The translations under genes and the position numbers were made by a program. The notes beneath the pieces are model-generated. The model had not been told where the DNA came from. It did no database searches and worked only from the letters and a program-made list of their open reading frames with translations. Below are positions 35,301-43,553 of a stretch of 64,000 nucleotides of DNA, one piece after another. Positions within the stretch are counted from its first letter, which is position 1, and each line of letters begins with the position of its first letter. Source of the stretch: JAWKTT01 sp041398965 (GTDB lineage: Bacteria > Planctomycetota > Planctomycetia > Planctomycetales > Planctomycetaceae); NCBI GenBank assembly GCA_041398965.1, contig JAWKTT010000009.1:62001-126000 (forward strand), given 5' to 3'.

Positions 35301-35795
35301 AAGCGAGAAACCGACGCGAAAAAACGCGCCGAGACATTAGAGAGTGCGAAACAAAACACGGAAACGTTTGCTCGGACAACGAAAATTCCAGCAGAAGACG
35401 TTCAACGGCTCGACGTGTTGTATGCCAAGATTCTCTCCGAGATGGGCCAGCCCGTCGTCTCGATCGCAACGTTCATGTCCGGGAACCAGGAGATTAACGC
35501 ATCCGTCGACGGCACAGGCAATACAACGGGAACGGGAACGTCGACAGCCGGGACATCGACAGGCACACCAACCGCCGAGAATCCAGACGAGACACCTCCG
35601 GCCGAGGGACCATCGACGACTGGTAACTTCCTGATCATGATTGTCCTGCTCGTCCTGACCGTCGGGGCTGTCTGGGGCATCTTCATGATGGCGACGAATC
35701 AGTCGAAGAAACGACGAGCCCAACGATTGGCCGAGATTGCTTCGGCTCCGAAGAAAACCAAACGCCCCACGAAACCGACCCCCTCCGGACCGTAG
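32346..35795 (+). CDS. Large TPR-type envelope protein with C-terminal anchor
   Basis: 1149 residues, ATG at 32346 with AGGA upstream (ATG at 32352 also possible). A basic N-terminus and hydrophobic stretch (CGVWVGILLLLTPSVRAAEP) form a signal peptide. The body is helical and TPR-like throughout (for example LYDYALYYLDQMEASP, QLDAAAAAFDEFARAN, RQGDYEGADAALQRALADP). A Thr/Gly/Ser-rich linker then leads to a transmembrane helix near residue 1100 (FLIMIVLLVLTVGAVWGIF) and a lysine-rich cytoplasmic tail. It heads a run of plus-strand genes with a second TPR protein. Its role is unknown; scaffolding in the periplasm is inference. Confidence 0.88.
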   Translation: MIMRRRLRSCFPRCGLLTRAAWCGVWVGILLLLTPSVRAAEPFLEMVQGLRGRGLYDYALYYLDQMEASPRTTPENKALIPFERGITLRDGARQIVLAERQLKQLDAAAAAFDEFARANAKHPLAGRANSERAQILVEKAKVKIWEAQSESDATVIEGLRGEAKELLLQARQVYDTSVAQHKTVFESFPGFIPEDQRQARDERSAAEREYMLARLNRAQTFYWEAQTYDRKQPLREKILTDASLEFEALHTEYRSLVAGLFARLWQGKCFEEMDRLGEAIGIYGELIKHPGDNPAMMDLKSRARHFMFICYNHESQKKYRLVNQEAAAWLADRENRLMKSRETGRGIEWEQARSMEFLALDPETDETERIVAFRTALDVARRLARLQGELQAPAAAMVARIEDKLGRNVGDPIDFNSAYSRADELFQQAQSFAIKVNELQAQGKQLESDQMKSAMKTTAADATRLMTIGLRLAKANENPPLVERAQMLVAVGYNYQEEYYRSAAMAEWFIRAHADDNPDKLKTMGSVALSSLYNAYLAADPENRQWELNQILTLAQSLTRQFPGTELAVDSSIAAGGMFIEAGDPLQAAKSFEEVPKSSSRYPEAQLKAGIAYLAHFDSMASLDDALRPESAKLEEWKSAASEHLQIGVDEESKRTPADASAPADLIRGRLALARVRNLEGIYKTTDGKVGAIELLTTEPHSPLKAVQIDPGSERPDDPASLQSKGYASETYQLLLRAYIGVNNLEAASDAKSRLEELVDASQAGELTQLYVGFGKQLEQELQQLRAAGDQQRLDQVQTAFEGFLQQMLNGASDGQTFGSLLWIATTFTSLGEGSEQGGAKAKGYYAQASTAYELILKKATADPAFAGAATNITAVQVRLVKTKVRQGDYEGADAALQRALADPKVASAPNIQFQACELYTAWGDEGDTEKYSLAIKGTPKGTVPALWGWVDLAKRTRGQRGNPEMLRIFLDSNYYYLHSLLQMGKRETDAKKRAETLESAKQNTETFARTTKIPAEDVQRLDVLYAKILSEMGQPVVSIATFMSGNQEINASVDGTGNTTGTGTSTAGTSTGTPTAENPDETPPAEGPSTTGNFLIMIVLLVLTVGAVWGIFMMATNQSKKRRAQRLAEIASAPKKTKRPTKPTPSGP

Positions 35796-35940
35796 TTTGC
35801 CCGGGACTTCCGGCTGTCGAGACGTCGGTTGATGACTTGAGTTTAACGTGATGACCGCCTCGACGTCGCACCGGAAACATCAACTCTGACACGCACAACT
35901 TTGCCCTTTCCTCACTCTTGCAACGACAAGGTTGCCTCCG

Positions 35941-37017
35941 ATGAAAACACTTTCTCAACGCTTCTTCTTGTGGACCCTCCTGTTGTTGTTCCCCGCCATC
36001 TCTCAGGGAGCAGACATCATTTATCTTCGCACGCTTGATGCCAACGGAGACCGCGAAAAGACCGGGGGGACCGTGACCGCCGTCACGAAAACCGACGTCA
36101 CAGTGACAGTGACTGGCAAAGGGGAAGTGAAGGTCCCCGCCAACGACATCGAGTACATCGAGTGGGATGGGGCTCCTCCCGATACCGGGTTGGCGATCGC
36201 CGCTTTGGGGACCGGCCAGTCGCAACGTGCGATCGACCTGGCCGACAAAGCAACCACCGCTATCAGCGGAGCAGGGAAAGACAACCTCGTTGCGGACCTC
36301 GACTTCATCCGAGCCTCAGCGTTGGCCGACCAGGCAATGACCGACAGCACGAAACGAGCTGACGCGATCGCAAAACTGAAAGACTTCGTTGGCCGCAATC
36401 GAGCCCACTATCGCTTCTACCGGGCACAACTCGTTTTGGGCGACGTCGCTTTGGGAGCCGGGGACTTTGTCGTCGCAAGCGATGCCTTCACCGCGGCAGC
36501 GGGTGCTCCGTGGAAGGATTTTCAGATGGCCGCCCAGATCGGCACAGGACGCTCTCTGTTGTTGCAGAACAACGTGGACGGTGCCCGCAAGGAGTTCGAT
36601 GCCGTCGTCGCGATGAAGCCCGAGGGGGTCGCCGAGAAGGCCAAGCGTCTCGAAGCGATGGTGGGTCAGGCCCGTTGTCTGCATGCCCAGAAGAAGTATC
36701 AAGAAGCGGTCGACGCTCTGAATACAGTGATCGATGAGTCTTCCGCAGCATCATCCCGCCTGCAGGCCGAGGCGTATGTTCTACAAGGGGCTGCCTACGC
36801 CCAAATGTCGGGCCGAGAGAAAGATGCGATCATGTCGTACCTCCATGTCGATGTTGTCCCCACGTTGACTCGGGAACAGGACTACCATGCCGAGGCACTG
36901 TATCACTTGGTGCAACTCTACTCCGCCATCAACGACGCCCCCCGCGCCGGCTCCGCCCGCGCCGCCCTCGAAGTGGCCTACGGAAATAGCCAATGGGCGA
37001 AGAAACTGACCGAGTAG
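35941..37017 (+). CDS. Periplasmic TPR protein
   Basis: 358 residues from MKTLSQRFFLWTLLLLFPAI (ATG at 35941), a signal peptide. Residues about 25-80 are a small beta domain, RTLDANGDREKTGGTVTAVT, with KVPANDIEYIEWDG, which looks like the LSM/SH3-like strand unit often preceding TPRs in planctomycetes. TPR-type helices follow, such as FVVASDAFTAAAGAPW, ARCLHAQKKYQEAVDALNTV and DYHAEALYHLVQLY. It is 145 bp after the large TPR gene, in the same direction. The two probably act together in the envelope. Confidence 0.87.
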   Translation: MKTLSQRFFLWTLLLLFPAISQGADIIYLRTLDANGDREKTGGTVTAVTKTDVTVTVTGKGEVKVPANDIEYIEWDGAPPDTGLAIAALGTGQSQRAIDLADKATTAISGAGKDNLVADLDFIRASALADQAMTDSTKRADAIAKLKDFVGRNRAHYRFYRAQLVLGDVALGAGDFVVASDAFTAAAGAPWKDFQMAAQIGTGRSLLLQNNVDGARKEFDAVVAMKPEGVAEKAKRLEAMVGQARCLHAQKKYQEAVDALNTVIDESSAASSRLQAEAYVLQGAAYAQMSGREKDAIMSYLHVDVVPTLTREQDYHAEALYHLVQLYSAINDAPRAGSARAALEVAYGNSQWAKKLTE

Positions 37018-37166
37018 TTGCGTAGAATGTCTCGTGAGTACATTGCCCCCTGTGATGGGGGCCGCAAAGCCCGACTTTTGCAAAGTGGGGACTTGGTCAA
37101 ATCACTCATCTTCAACGTCAATAGTTTATCAAAAAGTGCGGCCTTCATTCGTCATCAGGAAGCGTC

Positions 37167-38060
37167 ATGCGATTGGATCATGTGGAAGAGAGTCGGAATG
37201 TGGAGGACCGTCGGTCTGCGGGGCCCCGGAAGGCGGCGATGGGGGGTGGGCTGATCGGCGTGGTCATGCTGGTCGTCATCGTCCTGGCCAAGGGGGGGAA
37301 CATTGGCGACATTATCAAAGGGTTGATGCAGCAACAGGCTCAGCAGGGACAGGTTGCTGCTAACAACGAACCCGATCCCGTGCGAGATGCCGCCGAAGAG
37401 AAACAGCGACAACTCGTCGCCAAGGTGCTGGGGCTGACGGAAACCGTCTGGAACGATCAGTTTCAAACCCTCTACGATCAGCAGTATGTCGAGCCAAAAT
37501 TGGAGGTCTTCCGCGGCTCGACGCAAACCGCTTGCGGAGCGGGGGAAGCGGCGATGGGGCCCTTCTATTGTCCGGCCGACGAGAAGGTGTACATCGACCT
37601 GAGTTTTTACGATCAGTTGGCCGGGCAATTGAAGGCGAAGGGGGACTTCGCTCAGGCGTACGTCGTCGCCCATGAAGTGGGGCACCATGTGCAGAATCAA
37701 CTCGGTTATTCGGAGATCGTGCATCGTGCCCGTCAGGAAGGTCGCGGAGAGCGGGAGGTCAACGAGCTTTCGGTTCGACTCGAATTGCAGGCGGATTATC
37801 TCGCGGGAGTTTGGGCCTATCAGTCTCAGAAAGAGTTCAAGATTCTCGAACAGGGAGATGTGGAAGAGGGTCTCAACGCTGCCTTTCAGATCGGCGATGA
37901 CACCTTGCAGAAGCGTTCGACCGGTCGCGTCGTGATCGAGAACTTCACCCACGGTTCGAGCGAACAGCGGGTCCGGTGGTTCCGCGAAGGAATGCGAACC
38001 GGCGATGCCTCAAGAAAGGCCCTGGACCGCTTCTTTGACCTCCCTTACAGCAAACTATAG
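37167..38060 (+). CDS. YpfJ-type neutral zinc metallopeptidase
   Basis: 297 residues, ATG with AGGAAG upstream. A short cytoplasmic N-terminus precedes one transmembrane helix at about 27-41 (GGGLIGVVMLVVIVLA), followed by the periplasmic peptidase domain of the Pfam zinc_peptidase family: GSTQTACGAGEAAMGPFYCP with the paired cysteines and AYVVAHEVGHHVQNQLG with the HExxH zinc site at 169-173, then LELQADYLAGVWA supplying the third ligand. The family's substrate is unknown. The length is typical. Confidence 0.93.
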   Translation: MRLDHVEESRNVEDRRSAGPRKAAMGGGLIGVVMLVVIVLAKGGNIGDIIKGLMQQQAQQGQVAANNEPDPVRDAAEEKQRQLVAKVLGLTETVWNDQFQTLYDQQYVEPKLEVFRGSTQTACGAGEAAMGPFYCPADEKVYIDLSFYDQLAGQLKAKGDFAQAYVVAHEVGHHVQNQLGYSEIVHRARQEGRGEREVNELSVRLELQADYLAGVWAYQSQKEFKILEQGDVEEGLNAAFQIGDDTLQKRSTGRVVIENFTHGSSEQRVRWFREGMRTGDASRKALDRFFDLPYSKL

Positions 38061-38190
38061 GGTTGGAAGCGAGTGGCAGGGGCGACTTGATCGTGATCGA
38101 CTCAAACCATTCCTTTCCCTTGGCACGACGCAGCAGGTAACATGTCGTTGGAACGATTTCGGATTCCATTCGTCGACAACAGGAGCCAGC

Positions 38191-39717
38191 ATGAGCCGCT
38201 ATTTTCTGAGTGATTCGCGATTCCGTGATGTGGTCGAGGGGCGGGTCTTGCAGCAGATGCGGCGGCGGTCGTTCTTGGGGGGGGCTGCTTTGGGGGTCGG
38301 ATCGGTGGCCTTGGCGGCTCTCTTGGGTCGGGAGTCGAAAGGGGCTGAGCCTCTGCCACAGCCGATGGGCGATGTTGGCGGGGGAACGTCAACGACGACG
38401 GGAGCAGAGGGGCTGGGGGGTGATCGTTGGCCGGGGGTGGTGCAGCCGATGCACTTTCCGCCTCGGGCGAAGCGGGTGATTTTCCTGGTGATGGCGGGGG
38501 GGCCTTCGCATCTCGAAACCTTTGACTACAAGCCAAAGTTGGCAGAGATGAACGGGCAACCGATGCCCGAGTCCTTCACGACTGGTCAGCCGATCGCTCA
38601 ACTGCAAGGGAAGCAGCTCACCTGTCTGGCTCCGCAGCATCCATTTGAACGGTATGGAGAATCGGGACAGATGCTGGCCAACGTCTTTCCGCATCTGGGG
38701 AGTGTTGCGGACGAACTTTGCATTGTCCGCTCGCTCAAGACCGAGCAGATCAACCATGACCCCGCCCACACCTTCATGAACACCGGAACTCAGATTTCCG
38801 GTCGACCGAGCATGGGGGCCTGGTTGCAGTATGGACTCGGGAGCGAGTGTGACAACCTCCCGGGATTCGTGGTCTTGACGTCGGTCGGCGGAGGCCAGAA
38901 TCAGCCGATTGCAGCCCGTCAATGGCACAGCGGCTTCCTTCCGAGTCGGTTTCAGGGGGTTCAATTTCACTCGACCGGAGATCCGGTACTGTACGTTGGC
39001 AACCCTCAAGGGGTTGGCCGGGAGAGTCAGCGGACTGTCGTCGATGCTGTCAACGAGCTGAATCGGATGCGACAAGAGACGGTTGACGACCCCGAAATTG
39101 CCACCCGGATCGCTCAGTACGAGATGGCCTTCAACATGCAGACGAGTGTGCCCGACCTGATGAATTTGTCGGACGAGCCGCAGCATGTGCTCGACCTGTA
39201 TGGGACCAAAGGGGCCGACGGGTCGTATGCGTCGAACTGCCTTCTCGCCCGGCGACTGGCCGAACGCGGGGTCCGCTTCATCCAGCTGTACCATCGAGGC
39301 TGGGACCATCATGGTGGAGTGAAAGATGGCGTCGCCCGGACGGCAAAATTGGTCGATCAAGGGACTGCTGCACTCATTAAAGACCTCAAAGCTCGCGATA
39401 TGCTCAAGGACACCCTCATCGTCTACACGGGGGAGTTTGGTCGAACGCCGATGGCACAGGGGACCGGCCGGGATCACCACATCAAGGGATTTTCGATGTT
39501 CTTCTGCGGCGGTGGGGCGAAACCGGGGATCAGTTATGGGGCCACCGACGACCTTGGCTACAACGCCGTCGAGAACGTCTTTCCGGTCCACGACCTGCAT
39601 GCCACGATGCTGCGACTGCTTGGGATCGATCACCAGCGACTCACCTACCGTTCGCAGGGTCGCGACTTCCGCCTGACCGACATCGCCGGCCACGTTCATG
39701 AGGAATTGCTCGCGTGA
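38191..39717 (+). CDS. DUF1501 family protein with Tat signal (copy 2)
   Basis: 508 residues starting at MSRYFLSDSRF (AGGAG 6 bp before the ATG); the upstream in-frame extension lacks a start signal. The Tat-type signal QMRRRSFLGGAALGVG is followed by DUF1501 features: VIFLVMAGGPSHLETFDYKP, NHDPAHTFMNTGTQISGRPS, FIQLYHRGWDHHGG, VYTGEFGRTPMAQGTGRDHH and the ending LHATMLRLLGIDHQRL. It is longer than copy 1 (501 residues) but has the same order of motifs. No cytochrome partner is adjacent. Confidence 0.93.
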   Translation: MSRYFLSDSRFRDVVEGRVLQQMRRRSFLGGAALGVGSVALAALLGRESKGAEPLPQPMGDVGGGTSTTTGAEGLGGDRWPGVVQPMHFPPRAKRVIFLVMAGGPSHLETFDYKPKLAEMNGQPMPESFTTGQPIAQLQGKQLTCLAPQHPFERYGESGQMLANVFPHLGSVADELCIVRSLKTEQINHDPAHTFMNTGTQISGRPSMGAWLQYGLGSECDNLPGFVVLTSVGGGQNQPIAARQWHSGFLPSRFQGVQFHSTGDPVLYVGNPQGVGRESQRTVVDAVNELNRMRQETVDDPEIATRIAQYEMAFNMQTSVPDLMNLSDEPQHVLDLYGTKGADGSYASNCLLARRLAERGVRFIQLYHRGWDHHGGVKDGVARTAKLVDQGTAALIKDLKARDMLKDTLIVYTGEFGRTPMAQGTGRDHHIKGFSMFFCGGGAKPGISYGATDDLGYNAVENVFPVHDLHATMLRLLGIDHQRLTYRSQGRDFRLTDIAGHVHEELLA

Positions 39718-40202
39718 TGGGGCGGGGAAGATTCAGGGATCAAGGGGTTTTCCCAACTTAGCGGTTTACGACATGACCCTCTCCCTCACTGTTGCTTTCC
39801 CTATCTGGAAAGACTTTCCGATGGGGGAGAACGAGCCTCGCGTCGGCTGACGCCTCCGATTCGGGGCATTGAGAAAATGGGGAATGCACGCCAAGGGGGC
39901 CGAGATTGCTGCTCGTGGAGGGGGACTGTCGTCGTGGGTGTCTCCCCTCCTATCTCCCCTCTTCCGACTTTTTGACTCGTTGTCCCTCAATCGTGTCCCG
40001 CCTCTCTGATTCCTGACGATTCCATTTCCCTTTCGACGCAACAGCGTTTACAATTCTTTCAGACCTCCAAGACGACGTTTTGGGAGAGGGTTGGGGTGTG
40101 TACAGGGATGGCTTTCCCCGCTGAGGCCGCGCGCGATGAGGCGTCTGCGAGTCTTGAAGTTGCTGAGTGTATGTTCGGTGTCATTGATCGCCGGAGGAAT
40201 TC
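39718..40202. other. 485-bp gap with a degenerate palindrome remnant
   Basis: Bases 39778-39833 resemble a decayed copy of the CCCTCTCCC palindrome (ACCCTCTCCCTCACTG, then GATGGGGGAGAACG). The rest, to the ribosome-binding site of the VWA gene, shows no gene; a minus-strand frame at 39766-40041 is basic and low complexity. Confidence 0.55.
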
Positions 40203-42083
40203 ATGAATCGTCTGTTCACATTGTTAGGCCCGGCTCTTGCGGTCTCGGTCATTATCCATGCTGTGATTCTCTTCGGCTTGTTCATGTGGAAGATGGCCGA
40301 TCAGATCATTCCCGCACGACTGATGGTCGAATCGGTTTTTGAAGAAGAGCGAGACACCGAAGAGTTCACGCAGGAGATGAGTATCGACACGACGGTCTCG
40401 GACAGCCTGTCGGCCACTTCGGGGGGCATGGTCACCGGGAACATCGGGGCAGCAAGTTCAAAACCGATGGCGATGCAAAACGTCCTCGAATCGAAGGCGA
40501 TGCAGAACCCAACCGTCAATATCACGAAGCTGGCCAGCATCACGATGTCGGGGGCGGGAGATGTTGCTGTCGATTTAGGTGAAGGTCAGGTTTCGGGAGA
40601 GGTTGGGGCTCGAGTTGAAGGCTATGGAGCAGCGATGCACCGCCTCACCCAGGAAATCCGCCGGATGATGCGACAAGAACAGGTGCTCGTTGTCTGGCTG
40701 TTCGACGCCTCAATCAGTCTGAAGGATGATCGCGACGAAATCCGGGACAACTTCCACAAGATTTACGAAGAGCTGGACATCGCCCGTCAGCAGGCGGAGA
40801 CGAAGAAGGCGAAGCATGGTCATCTGGAAACCGTGATTGCCGCCTTCGGTAAGACGATTACCTACATCACTCCCAAGCCAACGTCCGATCTGAAAGAGAT
40901 TCAGGAAGCAATCGACAAGGTGCATGATGATCCTTCGGGCGAAGAGAACACCTATCAGTCGATTCTCGATGTGATCGATCGTTATGGCAAACTGGCGAAC
41001 AGTTCCAAGCGCAAACTTGTCATTGTGATGATGACCGACGAAACAGGTATCGACCCTCAGGCACTGGAAGATACGGTCGCCAAAACCAAGCTGTATAAGT
41101 CGCCAGTCTTCTTCCTGGGGCGCGAAGCGATCTTCGGATACCCCTATGCTCGACTCCGCTGGCAGAACCCCGAAACCAAGGTGACATACCCGGTCAACGT
41201 CGACCGTGGACCCGAAACGGCGATGCCAGAAGCGTTGCAGTGGACCGGCTTCGGCGGACGTTGGGACTCGGCATCGAGTGGCTTCGCCCCGTACGCACAA
41301 GCTCGGCTCGTGAAGGAGTCGGGGGGGATCTTCTTCATGCTGCAGTCGGAAGAGAAAGATCTCGCAGGGAGTGCAGCACGACTCGAACGGAAGTTTGATG
41401 ACATCCGGATGAAGCAGTACGAACCGGACCTCGACTCAGAACGGGACTACGTCTCGGTGCGGGACAAGAGCGACTTCCGTCGAACCATTTGGAACGTCAT
41501 CAAGACACTCAACCCGCATCTTGACCGGGAATTGAACATTGCCGACCATTACCCAATCGAACCCGATGGATTTCGGGAGACGGCCGCTCAGCAGTTTCAG
41601 CGGGGACTGCGGGCTTCCCAGATGACCAAGAGTGCCATCGAGACGCTCGAGAAACTTCGGCCACAGCGAGACTTGGAACCTCAAGCACGCTGGCGGGCTG
41701 CGTATGACCTGAGCTATGCCCAGTTGTTGGCGTATCAGGTTCGCATCTTCCAATACCTCTTGGCAGCCGACAATCATGCCAAGAACCCTCCGCTCCCGAA
41801 GGATCCGAAATCGAATCGCTGGGACCGAACCTATGCCAGCAAGCTGATCGAGCCGACGCCAGAGCAAATCAAGGCGACCGGAGTTGATGTGAAGGAACTT
41901 GAAGAAGCCCGGAAAAAGGCTTTGGCGATGTACGATTACATCATTGAGCAGCATCCGGGAACACCGTGGGCTCAACGAGCCGGTCAGGAGAAGACCTGGG
42001 GCTTCGGGATGCAGTTCGTCGATCGCTTCTACGATCCGAAGTACTTCGATCCGAAAGAAATTGCCAAGATTCCGAAGTTCTAA
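40203..42083 (+). CDS. Membrane-anchored VWA domain protein
   Basis: 626 residues, ATG preceded by GGAGGAATTC, one of the strongest ribosome-binding sites in the window. The transmembrane helix ALAVSVIIHAVILFGLFMW at about 11-29 is of the TonB/ExbD-like kind (VSVIIHA). A Met/Ser/Thr-rich linker follows, then a VWA domain (about 155-400) with VVWLFDASISLKDDRDEI, the DxSxS MIDAS, and VIVMMTDETG. The C-terminal about 200 residues are helical. It is probably a periplasmic or surface-facing adhesion or complex-assembly factor. In related planctomycetes I recall such genes near TPR and ExbB/ExbD genes; here the latter are absent. Confidence 0.88.
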   Translation: MNRLFTLLGPALAVSVIIHAVILFGLFMWKMADQIIPARLMVESVFEEERDTEEFTQEMSIDTTVSDSLSATSGGMVTGNIGAASSKPMAMQNVLESKAMQNPTVNITKLASITMSGAGDVAVDLGEGQVSGEVGARVEGYGAAMHRLTQEIRRMMRQEQVLVVWLFDASISLKDDRDEIRDNFHKIYEELDIARQQAETKKAKHGHLETVIAAFGKTITYITPKPTSDLKEIQEAIDKVHDDPSGEENTYQSILDVIDRYGKLANSSKRKLVIVMMTDETGIDPQALEDTVAKTKLYKSPVFFLGREAIFGYPYARLRWQNPETKVTYPVNVDRGPETAMPEALQWTGFGGRWDSASSGFAPYAQARLVKESGGIFFMLQSEEKDLAGSAARLERKFDDIRMKQYEPDLDSERDYVSVRDKSDFRRTIWNVIKTLNPHLDRELNIADHYPIEPDGFRETAAQQFQRGLRASQMTKSAIETLEKLRPQRDLEPQARWRAAYDLSYAQLLAYQVRIFQYLLAADNHAKNPPLPKDPKSNRWDRTYASKLIEPTPEQIKATGVDVKELEEARKKALAMYDYIIEQHPGTPWAQRAGQEKTWGFGMQFVDRFYDPKYFDPKEIAKIPKF

Positions 42084-42356
42084 GGGGCCTTGGGGCAGAG
42101 GACTTCTGAGTTCTACAAACTTCACTCATCGGGACAAATTCAATCTTTCCGTTGTGTGGGCGAGCGTGTATGGTGGACTGTGGACGCATCGGGTTCCGGT
42201 CGACACTTCTTGGGTGTCAAAAACCGATGCGGTGGGCAATGGTGGTCGAGTTCTCCGAGATTGTGTTCCCCCAAGTCGGCTCTCCTTGGAGGAGGGTCGT
42301 GCGTGAGGGGCAACAGACTTTAAGAACCGGCTGCATCGACGCGGAGTGACGATCTC

Positions 42357-42707
42357 ATGAAACAAGCAACATCTTTTTCGGCAGAGTATCCCCCCGGATT
42401 CGTACTGTTCCGCATGCATGATGTCAGTGGCTTTGGAAACGAAGCGCTGGCGGGGGAACTGGTGGCAGCACTTCCTGACGAATCGACAGACCCCGCACCC
42501 AACATCTTGGTCGACTGTGCCGATGTACAAAACCCGAACTCGATGTTCCTCGAGTCGCTTGTACAACTCAGTCGTCGGGCACATCAGCGATCCGTCGGTT
42601 TCGCGCTTTGTAATGTCAAAGCACACCTGAAGGAGGTACTGGGCATCTCGAATCTCGACAGAATCTGGACCATTCACGAAAGCCTCGAAGAAGCTCTCGC
42701 CTCCTGA
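42357..42707 (+). CDS. STAS domain protein, anti-sigma factor antagonist-like
   Basis: 116 residues. The fold and motifs match SpoIIAA-type STAS domains: NILVDCADVQNPNSMFLESL with Ser62 at the phosphorylatable position, LVQLSRRAHQRSVGFALCNV, and VLGISNLDRIWTIHESLEEA. It likely controls a partner-switching kinase, but no anti-sigma kinase or phosphatase gene is nearby. GGAGTGACGATCTC precedes the ATG. It is 273 bp after the VWA gene, so it is probably a separate transcript. Confidence 0.87.
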   Translation: MKQATSFSAEYPPGFVLFRMHDVSGFGNEALAGELVAALPDESTDPAPNILVDCADVQNPNSMFLESLVQLSRRAHQRSVGFALCNVKAHLKEVLGISNLDRIWTIHESLEEALAS

Positions 42708-43553
42708 TCGATGGAGGAGTGACGGTAAGGTTCCGATGCTCTGGCACTGGGGCGTTATCGGGTCAGCGTCCTCAGACACGATTTTTGTGTTGAGGGTTGA
42801 GGAAAGCTTTTCCCTATTCCACGCTGTTGAAGTCTCAGTGTTGAAGGACTTTCCATTGGGGGAGAAGGGGGGGTGCAGTCGCTGTCTGGGGTTGGTTCAT
42901 TTGTCCAGTCAGGGTCACGGTCGGGCCAACGGCCCAGCAGGTTGTCTAGCCTAGGCCATCGGCCTAGGACTGAAGGCAGGAGTTCACGCGAGAGGGCTGA
43001 AGGCCCGGCTAGTTGCCCCAGAACTTGCCAACGGGCCGGGCCTTCAGCCCTCGACAGACAATCTTGGGCCGATTCCCCAGTCCGCTGGACTGGGCTAGAC
43101 AATGTTCCGGGGCGTTGCCCCTGCTGTTTTGCCAACATCACCACGTCACCTGCCAAACTTGTTCGCGGTGAACAGATGAGCAACCCCCAATTGGCGACTG
43201 CACCCGAGAAGGGGTTACGTGTCGGCTGACGCTTCCAGAGCCCGTGTGCCGAACAGTTTTCGGTTTCGCGGGTCGAATTCCGACTCTGCCTGGCAGCGGG
43301 GCGTTGTCATCGCACCCTGAACAGGGTGTTCGAGAGAAATGCATGAACTCGGATGGGCAGGTCGATTGCATTCCCGTACCGCCCCGTTTAACTTCGCTCA
43401 TGCGAATCGCGTGTGCGACGCGAAGAGTTTGATCTTGCTCCCTCTCCCCCGCAATTCTGGTGAGAGGATGATGTCGATTGTTGGGGACGGGTCTCCCGGT
43501 TCGACAACCGTTAGCGACACGCACACGTGCGATTTTTGACCTGAAAGAGTGTT
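42708..43553. other. 846-bp gap with palindrome cluster
   Basis: No gene-like frame with a start signal and family content. It contains the palindrome cluster at 42923-43121, a CACCCTGAACAGGGTG hairpin near 43314, and a GACTTTCCATTGGGGGAGAAGG stretch at about 42849-42870 resembling half of the CCCTCTCCC palindrome. Confidence 0.65.
42923..43121. repeat. Cluster of short palindromes and a 17-bp-arm inverted repeat
   Basis: Within 200 bp: GGGCCAACGGCCC (42923-42935), CCTAGGCCATCGGCCTAGG (42950-42968), an inverted repeat of AGGGCTGAAGGCCCGGC (42993-43009) with its exact complement at 43035-43051, CCCAGTCCGCTGGACTGGG (43076-43094) and GGGGCGTTGCCCC (43109-43121). TTGTCTAGCC at 42942-42951 is inverted as GGCTAGACAA at 43093-43102, framing most of the cluster. 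The stems have 3-5-base loops apart from the large central one. Confidence 0.85.

Noticed and set aside
38389..39699. 436-codon open frame antisense to the second DUF1501 gene
   Set aside because: No family similarity or ribosome-binding site; the plus strand has all DUF1501 motifs.
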